This document shows, in pieces, positions 1 to 12,112 of a stretch of 64,000 nt of DNA. The notes under the pieces are model-generated. The model was not told the DNA's origin. It saw only the letters and a list, made by a program, of their open reading frames with translations, and searched no databases. The DNA is taken from contig CM061069.1 of NCBI GenBank assembly GCA_030762895.1, positions 106,210,169-106,274,168 on the forward strand, written 5' to 3'. Origin of the DNA: Sophora flavescens (lineage: Eukaryota > Streptophyta > Magnoliopsida > Fabales > Fabaceae). The position numbers were made by a program, and so were the translations under genes. Every line of letters begins with the position of its first letter. The first letter of the stretch is position 1.

Positions 1-1340
1 ATTTGTATGTATCCCTCTGTAATGGGTTCCTGCACTCCCTTAAGCACAAAGTCAAGAACAAGGCACGAGTGGAGGGTTCCATTTGTGAAGCATACTTAGT
101 AGAGGAGACTTCCACTTTTGCCTCTTATTTCTATCCGGACGAAGTTAACACGAGAAGGACAAGGATGCCTAGAAACGTTGATTCGGGCGAAGGAAGTTCA
201 ATTAGTCCTCCTATATCAATATTCAACTATCCGGGCAGATTTAGTGGCAAATCAAAAGGATATTTCTTGGAGCAGCGTGACATTAATGCTGCTCATCTGT
301 ATATACTTCAAAATTGTGAAGAGGTGGCGCCATATTTAGAGTAAGTTTCTACAATGTCTTTTAAAAGTTCAATTGACATTTATGATTATTAATCGTCCTG
401 CTGTTAATCTCCCATATGTAGGATGTACGGCAATTTTCTAAGGGATCTCCAACCTGACATTTCAAACGATCGGGTTGATCGAGAAATTACTTCTCACTTT
501 GCTACGTGGTTCAGTAAATATGTAGGTTAAGCATCTTCATTTGTTGAAATACATTTTATCTCCTTAAATAAATAACATGTATAAGAATAATATAATATTT
601 GATTTTTTAGGTACTAGATCCAGAAAACAATGTTCAAAATCCATTGTTGACAAATTTGGCATGGGGGCCTAACAGATGGGTTACATCATGGAATACTTAT
701 ATTGTAAATGGATATAAATTTAACACAAAAATATGGAATGAAGGAATGCAGACGTGTAACTATGGTGTTTGTGTGCGAGCCACTGATGGCAATGTAGAGG
801 ATGATTTCTATGGGGTTCTAACTGACATCCTTGAACTCGATTATACCGGTTTCCCCGTGATGAAGTTAGTTATCTTCAAGTGTGATTGGTTTGATCCTAC
901 TCTTGACGTAGGGACAAAAATAGATAAAAAAATATGGTATTATTCAAGTTAGACTGTCTCGAAGGTATAATAAGGCGTACGACCCATTCATTTTTTCACA
1001 ACAGGCAGAGCAGGTTTATTACTCGCCATATCCCGAAGGACATCATGGCTGGTTGGGTGTTATTAAGATAAAGGCTCGCAGTATAATTACTGATAATGTA
1101 ATCAACCAGCCTGAAAAAGATGCTCTGTACCAAGATGATGAGTTTTCAAGAGCCCACGTACCGTTGCAAATTACGCCGGACATTATTGTTAATTCTCTGG
1201 CGGACATTTCCGGAAATGGGGAAGAAGTTTAAAGAGAGTTAATGGATCAATCCGAGTTGGACGCATCTAGCGAAGGTACATTCCGATCAAGTGATACTGA
1301 TGAGAGTGAGGGTGAATTTAGTGACGGAGATTCTACTTAG
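1..1340 (+). pseudogene. CACTA TNP2-like transposase, C-terminal part (DUF4218/DUF4216), frameshifted
   Basis: Only the C-terminal portion is in the window. I model exons at <1-340, 422-521 and 611-1340, with GT/AG borders. Exon 1 has the DUF4218 end (RVEGSICEAYLVEE... FNYPGRFSGKSKGYFL). Exon 3 has the DUF4216-like stretch with NRWVTSWNTYIVNGYKF, FKCDWFDPT and, in another frame, RRYNKAYDPFIFSQQAEQVY. The frame change falls at the A-run around 925-931, indicating a one-base indel. A further in-frame TAA sits near 1230 (after GNGEEV), before the acidic serine-rich tail. The family cuts and joins the ends of CACTA elements; this copy is inactive as read. It is not the same family as the CACTA at 37317 onward: the shared RVEGSICE segment diverges quickly. 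Confidence 0.82.
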
Positions 1341-1446
1341 GTAATTTATTTATGTCATAATTCATTGTGTAAATGTCATTCTACTTTGGTAATTTATTTT
1401 TTTATTATTTACACTGTTGTGTAATCATCTTTTCATTTTTTCACAG

Positions 1447-3233
1447 ATGGCAGATTCCTCTAGAGGTAAGGGTCGTCGTGGAGGTCGTCGTGGAGGTCGT
1501 GCTGCGAGAGTCCCTTCGCCGGCCGACCCACAGCCTTCAGATCGAGACCACCCTACCAGCACCTCTGTGGACGGGACACCTCAGGGTGATGGAGTTGCAC
1601 CCCCTACCCAGCCTCATATGGTCGGGACACAGGCTGCACCCTCATCATCCACACCTACGACGACAGGACCATCATCATCATCGGGACAGGAGAGTCGTGG
1701 TCCATCCGACATGAGGATTCTTCTTATCCCCAGGGGGGATAACGAGTATGCTAATTTAATTTTTTTAATATATATAAAGTATTGTTAATTTCTATTTACT
1801 TTTTTTTTTTAATTTATTTATAACATTTATTAATGCTCTAATTTTGTTGCAGCTTTCTGCCCGCGAAGGGCACTTCTGATTCAATATCGAAGATCCTGCG
1901 ACGTAAGTTTGATGGTCCATGGCCAACATGGAAGGCCATCCCAGAGGGCCATAGGGATCAGTTGTTTCTAGAGTTTAAGGTAACAATTTATTAAGTTATT
2001 TAAATTAAATTTACATTATATATATGTACACACGAATTTCCTAACAACTGTAAGTTGCAGAAAGAGTATAGGTGGGACTTAGCTTTAAAGGCTCTCGTCA
2101 GGGACATATTTGAGCATAAAGGCTCACTGGTCATGAAGAATCTGACAAACAAGCTGAGGAATGGTCAGAATAAGGGGAAGTGGGTGGATCCTGAGATGAG
2201 GAGGCAGCTGGACCAGTACTGGGCTACTGAGAAGTTCTAGGAGATCCAGGGCACAACTCGGCGTAATTGAGCTTCTGATGGTGGCGCATGTTCTTGGACC
2301 GGTGGGTCTAAATCAGCCGCCGCCCACTACGACGAGCTGGTAATACATTAAACTTTTGACTTAATATACTATTTAATTAATTAGTTTTCATTTTTAATTA
2401 TTCTTATGAATTTAAGATTATACTTTTGTGCAGAAAGCACAGAAACAGCGGCCCCCCGCTGCTATGGAGTTGGTGGAGAGGATGAAGAAGTTGAAGTCGG
2501 GGACATGGGTCAAAGACAAGGCCCGTAACTATGCTGTAAGCAAAAAAATAATTTAGTGTTTACTTGTAATTTATTATAAATGATTTGTTAATATTGGATA
2601 TAATTTTAACTAAATCTCTTCAACTATACTTTATAGGTGGGCTTCAACGAGAAGAAGGACGATGCCATATCACGTGCCTCACAGTCACAAGATGAGGCTT
2701 TGACTGGTGATGGGCCCTGCTCTCCTATCTCCGTCGACGATAATGTCATTTATTTGGAGGTCGTCGAGGGCAGGAACAAGAAGAGGCACGTGTATGGCCT
2801 CGGACACCTGGGAGGCGAGTTTATCGCTTCATCATCCGGCACGCCTACTCCTTCCTACGCTGATACCGTCCCTCAGGAGCAGTTCCACCAAATGCAGGAC
2901 ACCATCACGCAGCTGAACGCGGAGTTTCGGGAGAAGAGCGAGAGAGAGCAGCAGATGGCGAACTAGATTGCACAGTTGACTCAGGCACACCAGCAGCTGA
3001 TGCAGGCGAGCATCGAGCGAGGCGCCGACATCTGCGGGCTGGTGTTGGAGCAGATGAGATCCAGACTCGATTGCTCAGGGTGATGCTCTGACGGTTGTGT
3101 CGCTTGCTGCCGCTCCTCCAGTTCCGCCGCCAGCTACTGATGCTGCTACTCCAGAGGACGATCAGCTAGCAGACGTCAGTGGTACGGACGCTGAGGATGA
3201 TTGGATTCCTCCATCTCCCCCTCATCATTACTG
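1447..3233 (+). pseudogene. CACTA second gene, TNP1/Transposase_24-like protein, with stop codons
   Basis: The likely start is the ATG at 1447, followed by an Arg/Gly-rich N-terminus with a repeated GRRGG motif and a Pro/Ser/Thr-rich stretch. Exons by GT/AG borders are about 1447-1747, 1853-1979, 2061-2339, 2434-2535 and 2637-3233. The conserved core is FLPAKGTSDSISKILRRKFDG, WPTWKAIPEGHRDQLFLEF and KEYRWD, as in plant Ptta/En/Spm Transposase_24 proteins. The C-terminal exon has a Gln/Glu-rich coiled-coil-like segment (QEQFHQMQDTITQLNAEF). In-frame stops occur after WATEKF (2238-2240), at a second place in the same exon, and after EREQQMAN (2964-2966). Family members bind subterminal repeats; this copy is a pseudogene. 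Confidence 0.78.
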
Positions 3234-3429
3234 ATTTTTTTTTTTCATATTTTTGACTTTAAACGATTCTTGTACGACATTTTGGATTATTTTTTTATAT
3301 ATATTTATAATTGCAATGATTGTATATTTCATAAGTAATTTGGTGTGTTTTATTAGTAATTTTGCTAACGTTTAAAGAAAAACAGAAAAAAAAATATTTT
3401 TAAAATTAAAATTAAAAAAAATTAATAAT

Positions 3430-3826
3430 AACCAGTTTAGCGACCGAATTAAAAATCAATAATTCGGTCGCTAAACTTTATTTAACATTTACAGATGTGG
3501 TATAGTGATCGAAAATCCGTCGCTAATATAGGTTAACCGTAACCAAAATTAGCGACCGAAGTAGCAACCGATTATCGGTCGCTAGAAATGGTTACCTAAA
3601 AAATGCGACCAACCTAATAGCGACCGTTTTTTATTATTTAGCGACCGTAATTTCGGTCGCTAAATGGCGACCGAAATATTAATTCGATCGCTAAACCCTT
3701 AGCGACCAGGTATTCGGCCACCACCATTAATCGGTCGCTAATTCGGTCGCTAAATTAAATAGCGACCGATTTACAATGTTTAGCGACCGAATATTACGGT
3801 CGCTAAACAGTTGTTTTTTTGTAGTC
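3430..3826 (+). repeat. CACTA subterminal repeats (TTCGGTCGCTA / TAGCGACCGAA) and right end
   Basis: About 370 bp packed with copies, in both orientations, of an 11-bp motif TAGCGACCGAA / TTCGGTCGCTA, many as adjacent inverted pairs. This is the usual arrangement of transposase-binding subterminal repeats in CACTA elements. The block ends at a T-run followed by GTAGT, matching the complement of a CACTAC terminus except for the final base. The 200 bp to the left (3234-3430) are AT-rich filler after the second gene. Confidence 0.85.
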
Positions 3827-5030
3827 AAGAAGGGACAAGTATTTCAACATTGCCAGCAAACTATGATGTAAGTTATTGTACTTCAACAAACTTATTCATC
3901 TTTCCTCTATTGTATGTAATTATTTATAGGTTCTTTCATCTTTCAACTCTCTTTTGTTTTATTCCCTTGCTGCCATATTATCTATTTAAATTTTGATTAC
4001 TTGTTTTAATCTTTTAGTAATTATTTGATAGGAATTTGAAGCAGGAGAGAGTAAAGAAACTTGGTTGAATGGAAAATCTGAACTTGACCTCTACTTGGAA
4101 GAATCAAAACTTGTGGGTAACAAGGATTTAGATGTTTTATATTATTGGAGGGATAATAGCCGTAGATTTCTTAATTTAGGAAGGATGACTAGTGATATAT
4201 TGAGTATTCCAATTATCATGGTGGCATCTGAGTCCACTTTTAGCGTTGGAGGTCGTATTTTGAGTAAGTATAGAAGCTCTTTACTTCAAAAAATTTGGAA
4301 GCTCTTATTTGTGCTCGCAATTGGTTACTTGGGTTCTCACAAGATGGTAAGAATATTTTTTTGAAGCTCTTGTATAGCTTTGTTTTGTACTTTAAGTTAC
4401 TACTATTATATGTTATTGTTATGGCTAAATGTATATTTTAATGTGTAGGAGGATTGAGTTCTATTGATGGTGCGAATGAAAGCACAACCAAAGTCAATGA
4501 TAAAAAGAATCATTTGAATGTCATCATTGAGGAGGAGGAGGAGGAAGAAGACTGTTGAATGAAGATGATAAGCTCCAATGTTTTTTGAAATGGGATCCTA
4601 CTTATGGTATGACTTTATGTCTTCTTCTTTTTTTTTTGACAAGATCCTCATCCTAATTTTTTTGTGTTATTGTGTTTGCTACATATGACATATCCTATAT
4701 TTTTCGTGTTATGGTTAAACTTAAATGTATGTTTTTTTATGATGATGGATATTTATTATAACTATGGTACATTTCCTATGTTAATTCATAAGTCATAACC
4801 ATATGAATGGAATGGTAATGGAATTTGCTAGTTAATAAAATAAATTTTAAAAAACAATAAAAATAATTTTAAAAAAACGTTATCGGCCCATGGGCCAGCC
4901 CGTTTGACCCGCAGTCCGCATAGGGCCGGGTTAGGAAATTAGCAGCCCGGTTGATTTTTGGCCTAACCCAGCCCAGCCCGAAACTGCCTTGGCCCGAACG
5001 GGCTGGGCCAGCCCGTTTTGATAGCTCTAA
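3827..5030 (+). mobile_element. hAT transposon fragment, truncated at left
   Basis: A hAT dimerisation-domain reading frame (4032-4557) is followed, after about 300 bp of AT-rich sequence, by a GC-rich block at 4880-5029. That block is rich in GGGCC/GGCCC and inverted copies of GGCCCGAACGGGC, and ends CCCGTTTTGATAGCTCTA. Such GGCCC-rich subterminal DNA and a terminus whose complement starts TAGAGCTATCAAAACGGG are typical of plant hAT elements. I infer that 5030 is close to the right terminal inverted repeat. The left end is missing because the CACTA element abuts at 3826. No 8-bp target duplication can be tested. Confidence 0.6.
4032..4557 (+). pseudogene. hAT transposase C-terminal dimerisation region (fragment)
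   Basis: The reading frame has the hAT C-terminal signature: SELDLYLEE, DVLYYWRDNSRRF, LGRMTSDILSIPI, then ASESTFSVGGRILSKYRSSL, the most conserved part of the plant hAT dimerisation domain. An apparent intron (donor near 4347, acceptor at 4447-4448) separates this from a tail with seven Glu before the stop at about 4557. The catalytic core and BED zinc finger are absent because the CACTA element replaces the left part. After the conserved core the sequence QKIWKLLFVLAIGYL looks slightly shifted from the usual SLxPxxVEALICxxDW, so decay is likely. Confidence 0.72.
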
Positions 5031-5114
5031 TCGCAGGTGTCGTCCACGTATCCACAATCGAGGTGTACAAATAACATTACTCTTTTCTTTATTGTTTTTC
5101 TTCTTAGTAATAAA

Positions 5115-5292
5115 AGGAAATATTTGGTCTAGTGGAGCATGACATGGTCTAGTATCTTATAGGTTGCAGGTTTGAGCCCCCACTAGTCGCCTTGGAATGA
5201 GGTAAATGTAAATCTCTTTGTAATACTCATAGAGCACCTTGAATTGGGGCGCCATCCTCTCACCCTAAAATTTTTAGTATATATAAAAAAAA
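5115..5292 (+). repeat. Probable tRNA-derived SINE
   Basis: The segment has an A-box-like TGGTCTAGTGGAGC at 5125-5138 and a B-box-like GGTTTGAGCCCC at 5169-5180, spaced about 40 bp apart as in RNA polymerase III internal promoters. It ends in TATATATAAAAAAAAA at about 5292. No terminal inverted repeats and no ORF are visible. The target duplication was not identified, so boundaries are approximate. It sits between the hAT remnant and the CBP60 promoter region. Confidence 0.45.
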
Positions 5293-5818
5293 AATCCTCT
5301 CTCCCTTTAAATAATTATATTGTTTCAAAGAAGAGAAAGAAACCAATTTTATCCTTATTTTTTTTATTTTTTTTGAAAACGACAAACTACTTTACTTTCT
5401 CAGTGCATAAAATAAGTGTCTTCATCAAACACTATTTTTTTCTACACTACTTTACATTTCTATTTTTTCAAAAAAAGAAAGAAAGAATATATATTGAGAA
5501 GTATGGTTATTTATTTCATTACAAAAAGAAAAGTAAGAAGAGTGTAATGAAAATGACATGTAAAAATTGAGACTCAACTCCAATAAATAATATCCACATC
5601 CTCTTTTTCATTATGTACCAAGAAAACACACTATTTTTCATTACACTATTATTAATAATAAAACAAAAAACACATTTCTCAGACAAAAAATTTCTCCTCA
5701 TTTAGTGTAAAGAAAACAATGTTTAATAATCATTTTCAATTATTTGCACACCTAAATTTAAGAGCAGTATAGACATCGTATATTGATATAAGTGTGGATG
5801 AATATAATATTTTAAGAT

Positions 5819-5855
<37 letters not shown>

Positions 5856-6429
5856 ATTATGAATGAGGTGTCATATGAGATGTCAAACTCAGGTATTCAA
5901 ATAATATAAGTGTTACGGTTAAGATAGATACATATCTATCCTGATTCTGTCTTCACGCCGACACCTACCCATTAAAACAAAGTCAAAGACAAATGTGACA
6001 CCACGAAACGCGGTTTCAATCTTCAAAGTTCATGCACGCATCCACCAGCTGTGAACTTCAATAATATCAATTATAAAAACCAATACATAGACCAAAAAAA
6101 CACAAATAAAATATAAAACTAGTTCTAGATTTAATGATTTATAGATCTATACTACAGTAACCATATGTTATTTTTTTATATGTCCTAATCTTAGATCCAC
6201 AAATCACAATTGTCAAAATAAAGGAACAAGCTTCTCTACTTTTTACAGGTTTCTGAACTCGAGTTTTAAGGTTTAGGTCCAAGATTTTTACTCCACACAC
6301 TGTTCTGCTTCTGGGAAGCTTCTGGGGTCATGTACCTTGTACCAATCCTATGAATCACTGAGACAAGACCAAGTTTCTAAATTTAGAAATAACCAAAAGA
6401 TATCATTGGGATTAGATAAGTTTCTAGAA
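5293..6429. other. Intergenic region and presumed promoter/5' UTR of the CBP60 gene
   Basis: AT-rich DNA without a supportable gene. It includes a (TA)n microsatellite at about 5823-5852. The 190 bp before the ATG at 6430 are the presumed 5' UTR; an upstream ATG at 6337 is in frame, but it gives an N-terminus not expected for the family and is less likely to be the start. No specific regulatory motif is claimed. Confidence 0.4.
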
Positions 6430-7543
6430 ATGGAAAGTTCCAAGAACAATAGAGTGGAGAAGAGAGGGTATGAGCTAGTTGAGAAGGTTGATGATGATCA
6501 TCTAACTCAGTCAAAGAAGCCTAAGCTACCAGGTTTAGCCAGGTATATTGTAATGCAATTTACATGTATTCATTCACTTCTCATGGTTATTAGTGTTTTC
6601 ATGTATGTTTGGATATGATTATTTTTGAGAGGATAATCGCTTTTTTTTCATGTCAGGGAACTTGTTGTTTTGAACACAGATTAAGTTAATGGAAACTGTA
6701 ACTTAATTTAGTTATTGCTTCAAAGCTAATATGGAGTTTGGGTTATGTGCAAATATTCTTAGCATTTTAACATTGATGTTGTTTTGTCAAATTGGTTCTT
6801 GCTTATGTTGTTTATTGGCAATCTATTATTTGTTTGGATTAATTTCAGTTTTGTGCTGAGTAGAATTTCAGATAATTAATGTATGATAATTGATATGCAC
6901 TGCAATAGTTGATGTTGAATACTGTCTACTAGATCTTGATAACATCAGACCAGATTGTGAAACCCACTAGTGCAATGTAAATGTAGAAATTTGAACTTTG
7001 AAGAATACCTATCAAAGTTGAATTTGACCAATAATCTCATTTTTTGGCACCTTATGTACAAGTAAAGGTGGCTTTGGTATATGCATTTGAAATGTTTTCA
7101 ACTTTTGAGCTTCCTAAACCTATTTCTTGATGTCAGTTATTCTCAATTTAAAGGTGCTACTTTTATTTTTATTTTATTTTTTATGGATTTTATTGCAAAC
7201 TTGGTGACACTGAAACCAATAATTACTTGAAATATACAGTGTAATTGTGGAAGCTTTAAAGGTGGATAGTCTGCAGAGACTTTGCTCATCTTTGGAACCT
7301 CTTCTCAGAAAAATTGTGAGTCATAGTTACCTTTTTCGTATTTAATCCTGCATATTATTAGAAGGTTTTCTTTGTTTTTATAATTTAGGGTTCATAGAAG
7401 GTTGTTTTTTCTGCAATGGTTAATCACTTTTCTAGATAGTAGTTGACCCTCTGCTTGAACACCTCTTCACAAAAGAAGTGACATCAAACTACTTTTTAAC
7501 AACATTTAGTTCCTTCGTGTTTTTTAAATTTTGGTCAGAAAAA

Positions 7544-7584
<41 letters not shown>

Positions 7585-10500
7585 CAGGCAAGGCCTACTA
7601 AAACATGGACTAAAATGAGCAATGCATCTATCAATATCACAAACGTAAAGTGGTCTAGTAGAAAAGATTGAGAATAATTTTATTTGTAACCTTATCAATG
7701 ATTTTGTTAGAGATTGATAGAAGTAGCCAGCTATATGTAGCATAATCCATCAAAGAACCTCTTAGTCAAGCTCTACAATGTATTATAAGGTATTCTGTTA
7801 ATCCTTCAATTTCCATGAACTACAGGTCAGTGAAGAAGTGGAGCGTGCTTTGGCAAAATTGGGCCATGCTAAACTGGCTGAAAGGTGTGTTCCCTTGGCA
7901 AATTAGTTACAAATGCTTGTTCAGTGTGATGCTAATTGCTGACTAGCAATTTAGTGGAAGTAACAGTATTTGAGTATATGCAGTCCTTATTAATATGATG
8001 TAAACTGGATGATGCAACATTGTATAGAATATGAATGATCCTATTCAAAATAACTCAATAATAACCATTATCTGCTGCTAGCCATGATTTCATCAATTAC
8101 ATTTTACTTGTGTCAGATCACCACCAAGAATAGAGGGACCAGGAGCAAAGAATCTGCAGCTTCAGTTTAGAACAAGAATGCCACCTCACTTGTTCACAGG
8201 AGGGAAAGTTGAGGGAGAGCAAGGAGCAGTTATCCATGTTGTCTTGCTGGATCCGAACACAGGCAATGTGGTTCAGTTCGGACCGGAATCGGTTGCTAAA
8301 TTGAATGTTGTTGTGCTTGAAGGTGACTTTAATGAGGAAGCTGATGATGATTGGATGAAAGATCACTTTGAAGGCCACGAAGTAAAGGAACGCGAGGGGA
8401 AAAGGCCACTTCTAACTGGAGATTTGCAGGTTAGCCTAAAGGAAGGGGTAGGAACCTTAGGTGATCTTACTTTCACTGACAATTCTAGCTGGATAAGAAG
8501 CAGAAAGTTCAGGCTTGGTGTTAAGGTGGCTCCTGGGTATTGTGACGAGATTCGTGTTCGTGAGGGAAAGACTGAAGCCTTTGCTGTTAAAGATCATAGA
8601 GGAGAATGTGAGTTTTCTAACATTTTACCCTTCATGTTTTTTGCTTTTGATAAAATAATTGTGTTTGTCTAGACTCAGATATTGGATCACTGAAATTATA
8701 ATTGCAAGGGTTAGATTTCAAAATTTGTTTTCTGAGATATAATATGCCTTCACCTAATAATCTTTTAGGAGAAGTGATTATTGACATAGTATTAGAGCCT
8801 CATGACCAAGTGGTTAGGAGTTTAACCCTTGCACCACAACTCTTCTAAATAAAAGTTGAATTTCACCACGGTAGAATGGGCATGTGCATTGTCCACAACC
8901 ATTATTCTATTGGAGTTGGTTCTTGCACTTGTATCAAGTGTCTGGGATAAAATTTTCATATTTACAATGAATTTCCTTATATGTAGAAAATTTTTGGAAC
9001 TGTGATAGAATGGATGACGTAAAGCAGATAACACGAGCATGGTTGTCAACAGTCTGTATCCCAACCACATGAAATAAAAGAACATGTTACATAACAAATT
9101 TAAATTGCTATCTATAGTTGTTTTGTACTTTTGTGTTTAATTGCATAGTTTGTAATATCACATTCCTGTAATCTTACTCAAGAAAACAACCTGGAGATGA
9201 AAATGAGGTGAAGATGGTCACCATAATTGAAGTCTTCCCGACTTGGAACAAATTCTTCTTGGGATTAATAATTTAAACAATCTGATTAGGCAGCAGATTT
9301 GGTAGCTGACTATAATCTTCTACTAATTAGCTTGATATTTTCCTTGGATTCTGACTATTAAGATAGCAATATTTTCAATATTTAGGCCTTTGGTAAATAT
9401 TGTTCAATATAGTTCTCTAAAGTCTCAACAAATTATTTTCTCTAACTTTCAGTATACAAGAAACACTATCCACCTGCGTTGCATGATGAAGTTTGGAGAC
9501 TGGATCGAATAGCGAAGGATGGAGCACTTCACAAAAAATTGATTCAAGCAAAAATATCAACCGTCGAAGATTTCCTACGTCTTCTCGTCCGCGACCCTCA
9601 GAAGTTAAGAAGTGTAAGAATTCAATCCTACTTGTTCACAAGCATCCATATCATTCTTCAGTAATCCAACTTTTCTGAACACTTCTTTCAACAAACTTCT
9701 TTGCCATCTTTACTACAGATACTCGGTAGTGGAATGTCCAACAGGATGTGGGAGAATACAGTGGAACATGCCAAGACATGTGTCTTGGGTGGTAAGCTCT
9801 TTGTTTACTACACTGATGAAACCAATAGCACTGGCATTGTGTTTAACCATATATATGAGCTGAGAGGCCTCATTGCTGATGGGCAGTTCTTCTCTTTGGA
9901 ATCACTTACTCCAGATCAGAAGGTCATTTTTTTGCACTAATTAAAAACAGTATTTCTTGATCAATTTGATATCATGCTTAGATTTGCTATGTGATAAACA
10001 GATGAAGATCTGTTGTCTCATTTTAGTGTACCACATCCTGTCCCTACCAATAATATGTTGCAACATAAGTTAAAATTTCTCGTAATTTTAAAAAGATAGA
10101 ATGTGGCAAGATATTATTTGTAAGGACAGGGTCCGGGTGTGATACACCAAAATGACACAGTAAATCCTCATCCGTGATCAACATGAAACTTTTAGCCCCT
10201 CTTCCTCCCATTACCCTGTGTGTTTATCTGACTAGTGACTACATCAGCTCATTTATTGAGAATTTGAATTACAGATGTCTGTGGATTCCTTGGTGAAGAA
10301 AGCATATGAAAATTGGAACCAGGTTATAGAATATGATGGCAAGGTTTTAAATTCTCTTACTAATTCCAAAAAGGGTTCAAGATCTGTAGCCACACCTATG
10401 ATGCATCATAACAGTGTCCCAGAGCAGCAGTATATTTCTCCAAAGAATAGGCTGCCTTATATCTCCTCTGAACCAAATCAACATTTGCAGATAACACATA

Positions 10501-10979
10501 ACTACACATCTGGTTCTGATTTGACTAATTATCCATTTGGGAGATCTGATAATCAGATGGTAGGGACATCATTAAACAACTCTGGAATAGCATTGTCAAG
10601 CAGCATGAATTACATATCAGATGAAAATCAAGAAGTTGAAGGTACATATTTTCCAGGAGATTGGTCTAAGCAGAGAAACGGGCAAGGATTGGAAGACATT
10701 GTCGCGGAAGAACTCCGCCTTAAGAGTTCGGTGATGTTGGAGAGTGATGATATGCAGAGGTTACTTAAATCAATTAATTATGGTCATTCTAATGAGGCTT
10801 GTTATACCTACAGTCTTCAATATGAGCCTCAGATGTATCATTCATTCAGTGAGGATCATGGTAAGTCTTCAGGGAAGGCTGTTGTTGGGTGGCTTAAGCT
10901 CAAAGCTGCTTTGAGGTGGGGCATATTTATCAGAAAAAGAGCTGCAGAAAGGAGAGCACAACTTACTGAGTTGAATTGA
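6430..10979 (+). CDS. CBP60: CBP60-type calmodulin-binding transcription factor
   Basis: Seven coding exons with GT/AG borders join in frame: 6430-6542, 7240-7315, 7826-7884, 8117-8607, 9453-9613, 9719-9922, 10275-10979 (1809 nt, 602 aa). The start [15 protein letters not shown] with a basic KKPKLPG patch fits the family. The CBP60 domain runs from about residue 38 to 370: [21 protein letters not shown], then [57 protein letters not shown] and [20 protein letters not shown]. The C-terminus (residues ~571-602) is a basic amphipathic helix with [19 protein letters not shown], the calmodulin-binding site of the CBP60a-f type; CBP60g has it at the N-terminus instead, and SARD1 lacks calmodulin binding. 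Family members are nuclear DNA-binding regulators of immunity and salicylate genes. The gene looks intact; the B/C/D subgroup cannot be fixed by eye. Confidence 0.93.
7549..7582. repeat. (AT)n microsatellite in CBP60 intron 2
   Basis: A run of about 16 AT dinucleotides inside the second intron of the CBP60 gene. It is likely length-polymorphic; no function is implied. Confidence 0.9.
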
Positions 10980-11560
10980 GTTAAATGCTTGAAAGTGAGA
11001 CATTTTCAACTCTTTTCCAGCTAGGAGCTTACTTCTATTGTGCTTGGAATGTTACAAAACCAATCTGTTCCATTCATAGAAGAGTTGAGAAAAAGTTGTA
11101 AAGAAATGGCATTTCATGGTGTCAACATTGGGTTGAAGGTGGAATTACTGTATAATGTGGCAACTAATTCAACACTAAGATCTACAGTCGGAGTAAACTA
11201 TATTTTTCACTGAGATCTCTCTTATTTTGGCATTTTTCATTATTATTGTGTGATTTAATTAAGATTTATATTTTCATTTCATACTTTGTCTTTTACTGAT
11301 CCGAAGTTTGTATCTAATGTTTCTTTTATTTTATTATTTTATGATAGTGTACCATGAAATATTTATGAACATATCCCACAGTAATAAAATAACTCTTTAA
11401 TGAAGAAAATTAGAGAACCTTTATGTTCATGAGACGAAATGTGATTCTTCGCTACCTAGAAAATAAGAATTAAAGAAAAATCTTTAAACAGATTCACATC
11501 CCTCCCCATGTAAGAAAACTAACAATAATAATAAAAAAAAGGTTCAATTAGGTAATTCCA
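10980..11560 (+). other. CBP60 3' UTR and downstream intergenic DNA
   Basis: AT-rich sequence following the TGA at 10977-10979. The first few hundred bases are the presumed 3' UTR, and several AATAAA-like strings occur further on (AATAAAATAA near 11382). No other gene is visible. Confidence 0.4.
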
Positions 11561-11599
11561 ATTATATGTGCCAATTTCTATTGAAGTTACATTTGTATC

Positions 11600-11812
11600 C
11601 CACGTTGCCAAGGTTTCTGGGCTATGCAATGTTTATATATGATTGGACACCCTCATCCTATGAGCTAGCTTTTAGAAGTGAGATCCAAGCAACAGTCTAT
11701 CATAGCCGAATTTTGCTGGCAATGTGGGAATTGGACCCAGGCGTAGTGCAATGGTTATATATGTTTAGCACACTCTCATCCTATGAGCTAGCTTTTGGGA
11801 GTGGGATCTAAA
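11600..11812. repeat. Two degenerate copies of a dispersed CCTATGAGCTAGCTTTT repeat
   Basis: Two segments (about 11604-11690 and 11738-11812) share ATGCAATG/GTGCAATGGTTATATATG, then CTCATCCTATGAGCTAGCTTTT and AGTGRGATC. They are diverged direct copies of one dispersed repeat, of a kind often found as decayed retrotransposon LTR fragments in plants. That origin is inferred, as no LTR ends or ORF are visible. Confidence 0.55.
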
Positions 11813-11900
11813 CACATTTAACAATTTCAACCGTAGGTATTCTGCTAACTGTTGTTCTTATGATTCGTTGAATCTTTTTTATTTTATTTTATAACCAGTT

Positions 11901-12112
11901 GATTCATTGAATCTATTTATAGATAATCTAACAATATATAAATAATCTCTTTCTCTTAGAATAATCCATGTCTCCACTGCCAGATTGGAATTGAATCTCC
12001 TTTTTTTTTTTTTTTTGATAAGCAGATGATTCATTGAATCTATTTATAGATAATCTAACAATATATAAATAATATCTTTCTCTTACAATAATTCATGTCT
12101 CCACTGCCAGCT
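11901..12112. repeat. Tandem duplication, period 127 bp
   Basis: GATTCATTGAATCTATTTAT at 11901 recurs at 12028, and the copies stay nearly identical for about 83 bp to CCACTGCCAG. The first copy carries an extra tail including a T-run (12001-12016). This is a simple local duplication of non-coding DNA. Confidence 0.8.

Larger units (their letters stand above)
1..3826 (+). mobile_element. CACTA (En/Spm) transposon, 5'-truncated by the window edge
   Basis: Two gene remnants in the usual CACTA order (TNP2-like transposase, then a TNP1/Transposase_24-like protein) are followed by a block of short subterminal repeats and a terminus ending TTTTTTTGTAGT. The expected CACTA right end is the complement of CACTACAAA, so ...TTTGTAGTG would be canonical; here the last base reads C (3826), suggesting decay. 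The element continues left beyond base 1. Both genes carry frameshifts or stops, so this copy cannot supply transposase. It directly abuts the hAT fragment at 3827, suggesting it inserted into that hAT element. Confidence 0.85.

Noticed and set aside
8780..9100. SINE-like stretch in CBP60 intron 4 (TGACCAAGTGGTTAGGAG resembles an A box)
   Set aside because: A convincing B box, poly-A end and target duplication were not found; kept as unproven.
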